Source of the DNA: Loktanella sp. UBA3435
GTDB lineage: Bacteria; Pseudomonadota; Alphaproteobacteria; Rhodobacterales; Rhodobacteraceae
DNA length: 6,654 nucleotides
Assembly (NCBI GenBank): GCA_002378665.1
Contig: DFSO01000077.1
Coordinates: forward strand, 1 to 6,654
Reading direction: 5' to 3'
Positions 1 through 5,371 of this stretch are shown here, in pieces. The first letter of the stretch is position 1. Every line of letters starts with the position of its first letter. Under the pieces are notes generated by a model. That model did not search any database, was not told the DNA's origin, and worked only from the letters and a program-made list of their open reading frames with translations. Position numbers and translations under genes: made by a program.

Positions 1-192
1 TTTGGTGTGTCTCCGCCAACACCTGATTGGGGTTTAATGATTGCGGATGCCCGCGGATTTATGTCGTTCGCGCCTTGGGGCGTTCTGGGGCCGGTCATTG
101 CATTGTCCTCGCTCATTATCGGGATCAATCTGACAGCAGACGCTTTGGCCAAGGCCCTAGGGATTGACCGTGCACAAAAGGCGCCAGTATGA
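1..192 (+). CDS. ABC transporter permease, DppC/OppC type (C-terminal fragment)
   Basis: This is the last 63 residues of an inner-membrane permease; the rest lies upstream of the window. The frame is open from base 1 and ends at TGA 190-192. The start of the fragment, Phe-Gly-Val-Ser-Pro-Pro-Thr-Pro-Asp-Trp-Gly, matches the conserved stretch just before the last transmembrane helix of dipeptide/oligopeptide/nickel permeases (family pattern G-V-x-P-P-x-P-x-W-G). It is followed by one hydrophobic segment at about residues 25-45 of the fragment, and then the family's usual short tail containing N-L-x-A-D-A-L. Its stop overlaps the start of the next gene by 4 nt (ATGA), which ties it to the ATPase gene as part of one transporter operon. 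The substrate cannot be told from this fragment, because this transporter family carries peptides, opines, glycosides and metal chelates among others. Confidence 0.9.
   Translation, partial: FGVSPPTPDWGLMIADARGFMSFAPWGVLGPVIALSSLIIGINLTADALAKALGIDRAQKAPV
176..181 (+). promoter_or_regulatory. Ribosome binding site for the fused ABC ATPase gene
   Basis: AAAAGG lies 7 nt before the ATG at 189, inside the end of the permease gene. It supports ATG 189 as the start, together with the ATGA stop/start overlap. Confidence 0.6.
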
Positions 193-2234
193 CCGGACCG
201 TTGATAGATATCCGCAACATTTCTGTCGGGTTCACTGGCAAGTCCGGCGCGACCCTGCCGGTGCTGCGCAACATTGACCTGAAGGTGAATGCTGGTGAGA
301 GCATTGGCATCGTTGGGGAAAGCGGGTCGGGAAAATCGACACTTGCCTTGGCTGCGATGGGATACCTCAAACGCGGGCTGCGGCTGATGGATGGGTCTGT
401 CGCCTTTCAGGGCCAAGACATGTTCGCCCGCACACGCACCGAGCTGGAGCAGATCCGAGGCGGCGAATTGGCCCTGATCCCACAGAATTCCGGACAGTCT
501 TTGACGCCAACTTTGCGGATTGGCGCGCAACTGGTTGAGGCGTTGCGCCTGCACGCGGACGTCCCCGAGGCGCAGTATTCTGCCAAAGCGATTGAGCTGT
601 TGGGGCAGGTGCGCCTACCAGACCCAGCCGCAATTATGACCCGCTTTCCACATGAGCTGTCAGGCGGGCAACAACAACGAGCGGCTATTGGGATGGCATT
701 GGCCGGTGAACCGACGGCGCTGTTATTGGACGAACCAACCACTGGGTTGGATGTCACGACACAGGCGCATATTCTCGAATTGCTACGCGATATTGCCCGA
801 GATCGCGGCATGGCCATGGTCTATGTCAGCCACGATTTGGGGGCCATTGCGCGGGTCTGTGACCGCGTTGTGGTGATGTATGCGGGCGAGGTGGTTCTGG
901 AAGGTTCCACACGTCAGGTGCTCAAGACGCCGATTCACCCTTACGCGCGCGGCCTGCTGGCCTCGATCCCGCGGCTCAGCGATCCGCGGCTGCCAGTTGC
1001 GTTGGACGGGCGGCCCCCAGCACCGGGTGGGGCGGGGCAGGGGTGTTCCTTTGTTGATCGATGTGCCCTGGCGCAAGACGGGTGTCGGACCAGCCGCCCC
1101 GATTTTGAGCGTCTGCCAAGCGGCGAGGCGGTGCGGTGTTTTCACTATCAAGAAGCGCATCAATTGTCATTGACCGGAAGCGGTGCAATCCCCGCCAGCC
1201 TTGATGGGGCGTCACCCTCAGCCCTTCATCTGGATGACCTTGCGATCAGTTATCGCCGGCCCGGTTTGTATGACAAAGTGCTGGGTCGCGACAGCGCAGG
1301 CGTTCCTACAGTTGACGGGATCGAAATCACGGTGGCCAAAGGCGAAACACTGGGCCTTGTGGGGGAAAGCGGCTCGGGTAAATCAACAATTCTCAAAGCG
1401 ATTGCGGGGTTGTTGCCGCCATCGGGCGGCAAGATCACAGTCGCTGGAGGACAAGCACTTGCGCCTGAGGTTGAACACCGCAGCCCGGATCATCTGCGTA
1501 AAATTCAGCTGATTTTCCAGAACCCTGATGACAGTCTCAATCCACGCCAGACCATTGCCCAAATCCTTGAGCAACCGCTGAAATTATACTTTGGCCTGAC
1601 GGGTGATGCGCTACATCAGCGGTCTGCTGAGATCCTTGATCGCGTCCGCCTTGGTGCGCACTATCTGGATCGTTTGCCCAGCCAGCTTTCTGGCGGGGAA
1701 AAGCAACGGGTTGCAATTGCGCGTGCCTTTGCGGCTGAGCCTGATCTGGTGCTCTGTGACGAAGTGACATCGGCGCTGGATGTATCGGTGCAGGCTGCCG
1801 TCCTAGATTTGTTGAATGATCTCAAGGCGACCCAAGGCACGACCTACGTGTTCGTCAGCCATGACCTTGCTGTGGTGCGCGCCTTGTCTGACCGTGTCGC
1901 GGTGCTCTATCAGGGGCGGCTTTGTGAACTGGGGCCGTCGGCTGATGTCTATGCCATGCCCTCGCATCCGTATACCGAAGTTCTACTGGGCGCGGTGCTA
2001 GAACCTGACCCTGACACGGCCCCAACGCTGAGCGCTGATGATGTGGTTGAGCTGTCACCACCCGCGCAGGGGTGTCCGTTCCAACGCCGTTGTCCGCGCA
2101 AGATCGGACGGATTTGTGACACTGATACACCGCCCTGGCAGCAGGGTGTAAAAGACCATACAATCAAGTGCCACCATTCGATTGCGGACCTTGCAGCGGC
2201 TCAAGCCGAAGGTGCAGCGGGACAACGCGCTTGA
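189..2234 (+). CDS. Fused dipeptide-type ABC transporter ATP-binding protein (DppD-DppF fusion)
   Basis: This cytoplasmic protein should energise the adjacent permease by ATP hydrolysis. It holds two complete nucleotide-binding domains in one 681-residue chain, where many bacteria use two separate proteins. Domain 1 has Walker A GESGSGKS at 43-50, Q-loop Gln99, signature LSGGQQQR at 157-164, Walker B Asp181-Glu182 and H-loop His215. Domain 2 has Walker A at 392-399, Q-loop Gln444, signature LSGGEKQR at 500-507, Walker B Asp524-Glu525 and H-loop His558. All catalytic motifs are intact in both halves. Each half ends in an oligopeptide-transporter C-terminal region with four cysteines (Cys286, 292, 299, 317 and Cys629, 635, 643, 661). 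In characterised OppD/DppD-type proteins such a Cys set holds an iron-sulfur cluster; that it does so here is inference. ATG 189 is chosen because of the upstream AAAAGG and the 4-nt overlap with the permease. The fused layout is like GsiA/YejF, but the substrate is not thereby known. Confidence 0.95.
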   Translation: MTGPLIDIRNISVGFTGKSGATLPVLRNIDLKVNAGESIGIVGESGSGKSTLALAAMGYLKRGLRLMDGSVAFQGQDMFARTRTELEQIRGGELALIPQNSGQSLTPTLRIGAQLVEALRLHADVPEAQYSAKAIELLGQVRLPDPAAIMTRFPHELSGGQQQRAAIGMALAGEPTALLLDEPTTGLDVTTQAHILELLRDIARDRGMAMVYVSHDLGAIARVCDRVVVMYAGEVVLEGSTRQVLKTPIHPYARGLLASIPRLSDPRLPVALDGRPPAPGGAGQGCSFVDRCALAQDGCRTSRPDFERLPSGEAVRCFHYQEAHQLSLTGSGAIPASLDGASPSALHLDDLAISYRRPGLYDKVLGRDSAGVPTVDGIEITVAKGETLGLVGESGSGKSTILKAIAGLLPPSGGKITVAGGQALAPEVEHRSPDHLRKIQLIFQNPDDSLNPRQTIAQILEQPLKLYFGLTGDALHQRSAEILDRVRLGAHYLDRLPSQLSGGEKQRVAIARAFAAEPDLVLCDEVTSALDVSVQAAVLDLLNDLKATQGTTYVFVSHDLAVVRALSDRVAVLYQGRLCELGPSADVYAMPSHPYTEVLLGAVLEPDPDTAPTLSADDVVELSPPAQGCPFQRRCPRKIGRICDTDTPPWQQGVKDHTIKCHHSIADLAAAQAEGAAGQRA

Positions 2235-2251
2235 GCAAGCTGCGCTTGGCA

Positions 2252-2255
2252 GAGG
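2252..2255 (+). promoter_or_regulatory. Ribosome binding site favouring GTG 2261 of the LDH2-type gene
   Basis: GAGG (within AGAGG, 2251-2255) stands 5 nt before GTG 2261. It decides between this start and the in-frame TTG at 2231, which overlaps the ATPase stop but has only a poor GGGA-like site further upstream. Confidence 0.45.
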
Positions 2256-2260
2256 CGCGC

Positions 2261-3241
2261 GTGTCCGTGCCCATCGCGCAGGCCCACGCACAAGCGGTGC
2301 AAGTTCTAAGGGCAAATGGCTGCGATGCCAAATATGCAGAAGCGATTGTCGATCATCTGATGGATGCGGAACTATGCGGTGTAGAATCCCATGGCATTAT
2401 GCGCGCCCTTCAGTATGCGGATGAGTTCAGACGCGGCTATCTTGTTGCCAATGTGATTCCAAACGTGACCTCTGGCTCCAGTGCAACTGTGGACGTTGAT
2501 GGGGCTGGCGGGATCGGCATTCTTGCGATGAACGCGGCCACTGACGCAGGGATCGTCGCGGCGCGAAAACATGGTGTTGCCGCCCTTGCGGTGCGCAACA
2601 TAGGCCATACTGGGCGGTTGGGTGCCTTTGCCGAAAGAGCGGCAGATGCGGGATGTCTGTTCATCGCTTGCGGCGGTGGCGCGCGCGAGCGTTGGCGTAT
2701 GGTCGCCCCATACGGCGGAAGCAAAGCGGTACTGCCAACAAACCCGTGGTGTCTGGGTATTCCGGGAGGCGCGCAGGGTCCTGTCGTTCTGGACTGCGCG
2801 ACCGGCCAAGTTGCTGGCGGGTGGATTTATGCGGCACAGCGTGCAGGTGCGACGCTGACTGAGGGATCGATTGTGGACAGCAGTGGCAACCCATCGACAG
2901 ATCCAGCGGACTACTTCAATGGCGGCGCGATCTTACCAAAGGGTGGCGTTCTGGGTTACGGTCTTGCCACCATGGGCGAGCTGATTTGTGACGCGATGTT
3001 GGGTCCGGCAACACTTGAGTGCAATACGTTTATTCTGATGGTGGACACGGGACTATATCGCGCGAAGAGTTCTCTTCAAAACGCTGCAGAAGCCATCTTG
3101 GATGAATTGCGTAACTGCCCACCTGCACCAGGGTTTGACCGGGTTGAAGTTTGTGGCGAGCGCGAACAGATACATCGGGCGCAGACGTCTATCTTGCGTT
3201 TGCCCGCCCGTACCTGGGAGGCTCTCGTCACGCATCAATAG
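2261..3241 (+). CDS. LDH2/malate dehydrogenase-family NAD(P)-dependent oxidoreductase
   Basis: The LDH2/MDH2 family (AllD, DpkA, YbiC, archaeal malate dehydrogenase) reduces 2-keto or 2-imino acids, or does the reverse, in the cytoplasm using NAD(P)H. From GTG 2261 the protein has 326 residues, slightly short of the usual 330-360. Visible family motifs are Ser43-His44-Gly45; a Gly/Ala-rich stretch at 81-102; Asn113-Ile-Gly-His116-Thr-Gly with the probable catalytic His116; Pro-Tyr-Gly-Gly at 150-153; Thr-Asn-Pro at 160-162; Asp178-x-Ala-Thr; and Gly232-Tyr-Gly-Leu. With this start, Ser43/His44/His116 fall at the numbering I recall for DpkA and AllD. In-frame TTG 2231 (336 residues) would overlap the ATPase stop and is the alternative start. 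Two usual family features are altered: the T-S-x-x-A-x-G-K segment reads TGQVAGGW, and the H-K-G-Y-G segment reads V-L-G-Y-G. It directly follows the transporter genes, so a role in catabolism of the imported compound is likely. The substrate is unknown. Confidence 0.85.
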   Translation: MSVPIAQAHAQAVQVLRANGCDAKYAEAIVDHLMDAELCGVESHGIMRALQYADEFRRGYLVANVIPNVTSGSSATVDVDGAGGIGILAMNAATDAGIVAARKHGVAALAVRNIGHTGRLGAFAERAADAGCLFIACGGGARERWRMVAPYGGSKAVLPTNPWCLGIPGGAQGPVVLDCATGQVAGGWIYAAQRAGATLTEGSIVDSSGNPSTDPADYFNGGAILPKGGVLGYGLATMGELICDAMLGPATLECNTFILMVDTGLYRAKSSLQNAAEAILDELRNCPPAPGFDRVEVCGEREQIHRAQTSILRLPARTWEALVTHQ

Positions 3242-3279
3242 TGCAATTGGTGGCGCATGTTGCGCGGGGCGGCCGTAAC

Positions 3280-3308
3280 TTTACACAACCGAGACTTAGG
3301 TGTTTAGA
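3280..3308 (+). promoter_or_regulatory. Possible sigma70-type promoter before the cupin gene
   Basis: TTTACA (3280-3285) matches TTGACA at five of six positions. It is followed after 17 nt by TTTAGA (3303-3308), which matches TATAAT at only three; the overlapping TAGATT (3305-3310) matches four but at 19-nt spacing. The pair lies in the only real intergenic gap on the plus strand (3242-3336, 95 bp), which holds no gene. The cupin may therefore be transcribed independently of the transporter operon. The -10 element is poor, so this is tentative. Confidence 0.25.
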
Positions 3309-3326
3309 TTTTTCGACTGAATAAGT

Positions 3327-3333
3327 GAGGTGG
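3327..3333 (+). promoter_or_regulatory. Ribosome binding site deciding the cupin start at ATG 3337
   Basis: GAGGTGG at 3327-3333 gives a GAGG core 6 nt before ATG 3337. The longer in-frame start GTG 3325 would place this motif inside the coding region and has no such site upstream, so ATG 3337 is preferred. Confidence 0.6.
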
Positions 3334-3336
3334 CTG

Positions 3337-3924
3337 ATGGATTTGCCAACATTGTTCGAAGTCCTCGCAGCCAGTTTTGATGGTCCAGAAGATATTGAGA
3401 AACAAGCGCAAGACGCGCTTCGCACAGCTGATTTTGCAACGCAAACCACCTATGATATGCATCCACTAACAGAGCCGTTCACGACCGTTATGTCACACCC
3501 TGACGCACATCCCGTCTGCAGCGTTATTGGGCAAACTCCACTGCCTTGGGCACCTCCGGAAACATCTTCTGATCCGCTTTACATCGCGCATAGCCTGCCG
3601 AAGGTGAATGTGGAATTGTTGGGCCCCGACGGTCTGGTCAAGTCAGAGAAGGTCCGGTTGGGGCTCTATGGCATGTTGCCGAATTTCGAATATGGCATAC
3701 GGAGCCACCCCGCCGAAGAGGTGTTTGTCATGTTTGCAGGGCAAGCCTTCTGGAAACGGGGTGCGGCAGCCTACGAAATCCTTGGACCGGGCGGGCGATC
3801 CTATCATCCTTCCATGATGCCCCATGCCAACAAGACTGGAGAAGTGGCGTTCTTATCGGCCTATGTCTGGCATGGCGACGTGTCGACCGAGCAGTATGTT
3901 TATGATGGATATCCCGACGCCTAG
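3337..3924 (+). CDS. DMSP lyase-family cupin protein, DddQ-like
   Basis: DddQ-type enzymes are small cytoplasmic metal-dependent cupins that split dimethylsulfoniopropionate into dimethyl sulfide and acrylate. This protein is 195 residues from ATG 3337 (199 from GTG 3325), the usual DddQ size of about 190-200. The C-terminal half carries the cupin: Tyr119-Gly-Ile-Arg-Ser-His124-Pro-Ala-Glu-Glu128 continuing to Gly135 (motif 1), then Met-Pro-His163-Ala (motif 2). From memory of Ruegeria lacuscaerulensis DddQ, these match the catalytic/metal residues Tyr120, His125, Glu129 and His163 with nearly the same spacing. Two positions differ: Phe130 stands where DddQ has the metal-site Tyr131, and Arg122 where it has His123. 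Membership of the family is clear; DMSP lyase activity is not assured. The stop is 2 bp from the stop of the convergent DmdA-like gene. The gene has its own ribosome binding site and perhaps its own promoter. A related cupin with a different substrate is the main alternative. Confidence 0.82.
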   Translation: MDLPTLFEVLAASFDGPEDIEKQAQDALRTADFATQTTYDMHPLTEPFTTVMSHPDAHPVCSVIGQTPLPWAPPETSSDPLYIAHSLPKVNVELLGPDGLVKSEKVRLGLYGMLPNFEYGIRSHPAEEVFVMFAGQAFWKRGAAAYEILGPGGRSYHPSMMPHANKTGEVAFLSAYVWHGDVSTEQYVYDGYPDA

Positions 3925-3926
3925 GT

Positions 3927-5036
3927 TCAGCACATTGGTAGCGTGGTCACGATGCCGTTCGAAACGCTGCCATCTTGAACTTGAACTGTTACCGCTTGAC
4001 CTGCATCCCAAAACGCACGATCTATCATGGATTGCCCAACATTACATTTCAGGCGCGGGGACCAGATGGCAGAGGTAATCTGACCCACGCGCGTATCACC
4101 AACCATCACAGGCCAAGGTTTGGAACAAGTCGGGCAGTGCCCACCGTCAAATGTTACACCGCGCATTTCACGCGTCACACCCTTTGCCGCGATATCCTGC
4201 AACGCCTTGCGCCCGATGTAGTCAATTGAGCCATCGGTCACGCAAAACTTGCCATGCCCAATCTCAAACGGGTTGTTCTCGCGCGTGAACTCATTGCCGT
4301 ATGACAAAAGGCCGCCTTCAATCCGCTCTATCAGGTTGGGGCAACCGGGGGTGATGTTATGCGCTTGACCTGCGTCCCAGATGGCGTCCCAGAGTGCCGT
4401 TCCCAGGTGCCCCCCCTCCAGATATATCTCGAACCCGCCTTGGCGTGAATAGCCCGAGCGGGCGATCAATTGTCTGGTGCCCTGAAAGTCGATCCAGCCG
4501 TATTTGAAAAAGCCAACATCGCGGATATGCGCGCCGAAAAGCTCTGCCAGCAGATCTTCGGCCTTTGGACCTTGCACAGCCAGTGGCGACACATCAGGTT
4601 CGCTCACCGCGACATCCAGACCACGCCCCAAGGCAAGACCCATCGCATAAAGCAAAACGTCACTGTCCGCGATGGACAGCCAGAACCGGTCCTCTGCCAG
4701 TTTCAACATGACGGGATCGTTGATCATGCCAGCCTGTGCATCGATGATCGGAATGTAAAAACAGTCGCCGATCTTTGCGCGGGCGATATTGCGCGGTGTC
4801 ATCAATTGTACAAGGGCAGCAGCATCCAGTCCCGCAATCTGGACCTGACGCTGGCAGGAGACATCCCAGATCTGGACGTGGGCCCGCAGGTGCCAGTAAT
4901 CCTCCTCCAGCGTGGGCTGGAACGCCTTGGGCAGCAGCATGTGATTGACGACGGAAAAGCCCCTCACACCGTTCTGTTCGACACGGTCGGTATAAGGCGT
5001 GCGGCGGATGCGCCGCGACATGTTCAGGCCGTCCAT
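3927..5036 (-). CDS. DmdA-family (GcvT-fold) methyltransferase, probable THF-dependent demethylase
   Basis: DmdA moves a methyl group from DMSP to tetrahydrofolate, giving 3-methylmercaptopropionate; relatives act on glycine, dimethylglycine or aryl methyl ethers. The 369-residue protein from ATG 5036 has the DmdA length (about 365-370). It resembles roseobacter DmdA as I remember it over the whole length: the N-terminal SRRIRRTPYT, then NHMLLP, HVQIWDVSCQRQV, LMTPR, the central block at about 185-195 (EPDVSPLAVQGP), RSGYSRQGGFEIYLEG, CPNLIERIEGGLLSYGNE, TREN and GKFC. The GcvT folate-binding core is thus well kept, and the match is closer to DmdA than to glycine-cleavage T protein. The C-terminal 60 residues diverge more. 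ATG 5036 overlaps the TGA of the upstream gene (TGATG), indicating translational coupling; ATG 5021 (MSRRIRRTP) is an alternative. It is the last gene of a three-gene operon, convergent with the DddQ-like cupin. It could be true DmdA or a paralogue acting on another methylated compound. Confidence 0.85.
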   Translation of the reverse strand: MDGLNMSRRIRRTPYTDRVEQNGVRGFSVVNHMLLPKAFQPTLEEDYWHLRAHVQIWDVSCQRQVQIAGLDAAALVQLMTPRNIARAKIGDCFYIPIIDAQAGMINDPVMLKLAEDRFWLSIADSDVLLYAMGLALGRGLDVAVSEPDVSPLAVQGPKAEDLLAELFGAHIRDVGFFKYGWIDFQGTRQLIARSGYSRQGGFEIYLEGGHLGTALWDAIWDAGQAHNITPGCPNLIERIEGGLLSYGNEFTRENNPFEIGHGKFCVTDGSIDYIGRKALQDIAAKGVTREMRGVTFDGGHCPTCSKPWPVMVGDTRVGQITSAIWSPRLKCNVGQSMIDRAFWDAGQAVTVQVQDGSVSNGIVTTLPMC

Positions 5037-5371
5037 CAGCGCGAGGTCCACATCGAATAGGAATTGGGGTTCAAGATAATCGGCATATGATATGCGCCTT
5101 CGGGGTCTGTCATGGCAAAGCGCAGCGCGATTTGCGTGACCGCAGCGGGCATGTTGCGGGCGGCCCAATAGCGGGCAGTGTCAAAGACCAATTCATACAT
5201 CGCGTCAGGATCAATGTCTTTGGCGTCGATGTTTTCTGATAGCCGGCCGCCTTCATCCATCTGCGCGGTAAAGGTCACGGTGCTTGTGGTCAGGTTCGTC
5301 AATGTCACAGGAATCTCTCCCGCATGGGTGCCATCAGTGCCATTGAGCGTATGCGACGTAAGAGTTGCCAT
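5036..5371 (-). CDS. Transthyretin-like / 5-hydroxyisourate hydrolase-family protein without the YRGS tail
   Basis: Canonical HIUase hydrolyses 5-hydroxyisourate, an intermediate of urate breakdown, as a homotetramer. This 111-residue protein has the family size and pattern: N-terminal L-T-S-His7 followed by L-N-x-x-x-G, Gly-Gly-Arg43, then MYELVFDTARYW (58-69), RFAMTDPEGAYHMP (84-97) with His95, and the terminal N-P-x-S-Y-S. His7, Arg43 and His95 fit the catalytic His/Arg/His set. The C-terminal tetrapeptide YRGS that marks true HIUases is missing: the chain ends Tyr-Ser-Met-Trp-Thr-Ser-Arg. ATG 5371 overlaps the TAA of the ThDP enzyme (TAATG), and the TGA overlaps the DmdA-like start (TGATG), so it sits inside a coupled operon. 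No other purine-catabolism gene is visible, so a hydrolase or binding role on a different substrate is plausible. Family assignment is fairly sure, function is not. Confidence 0.75.
   Translation of the reverse strand: MATLTSHTLNGTDGTHAGEIPVTLTNLTTSTVTFTAQMDEGGRLSENIDAKDIDPDAMYELVFDTARYWAARNMPAAVTQIALRFAMTDPEGAYHMPIILNPNSYSMWTSR

Noticed and set aside
407..817. 136-codon minus-strand open frame inside the ABC ATPase gene
   Set aside because: It is antisense to the first ATPase domain with intact Walker and signature motifs; the protein is Ser/Arg/Cys-rich as expected of a shadow frame.
316..1391. Direct repeat around the two Walker A motifs (about 316-341 and 1362-1387)
   Set aside because: The nucleotide similarity reflects the same conserved P-loop peptide in two homologous ATPase domains, not a mobile or recombination repeat.
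2168..2260. Longer start of the LDH2-type gene at 2168 (357 residues)
   Set aside because: The added Cys/Ser/Arg-rich stretch overlaps the ATPase C-terminus and is not family-like; GTG 2261 (or TTG 2231) gives the expected N-terminus.
3253..3265. Small hairpin GCGCA-TGT-TGCGC after the LDH2-type gene as a terminator
   Set aside because: Only a 5-bp stem and no following T-tract, so it does not support an intrinsic terminator.
4470..5060. Long 196-codon plus-strand open frame opposite the DmdA-like gene
   Set aside because: It lies wholly antisense to clear homology-supported coding sequence, has no recognisable motif, and its composition fits a shadow of the opposite strand.
5036..5080. Frameshift as the cause of the missing YRGS tail in the HIUase-like protein
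   Set aside because: Neither alternative frame restores a YRGS-like end, and the existing stop forms an exact overlap with the next start, so the ending appears natural.
5037..5168. N-terminal extension of the DmdA-like protein up to 5168 (413 residues)
   Set aside because: The extra 44 residues overlap the transthyretin-like gene, exceed the DmdA family length, and do not resemble DmdA; the TGATG junction gives a natural start at 5036.
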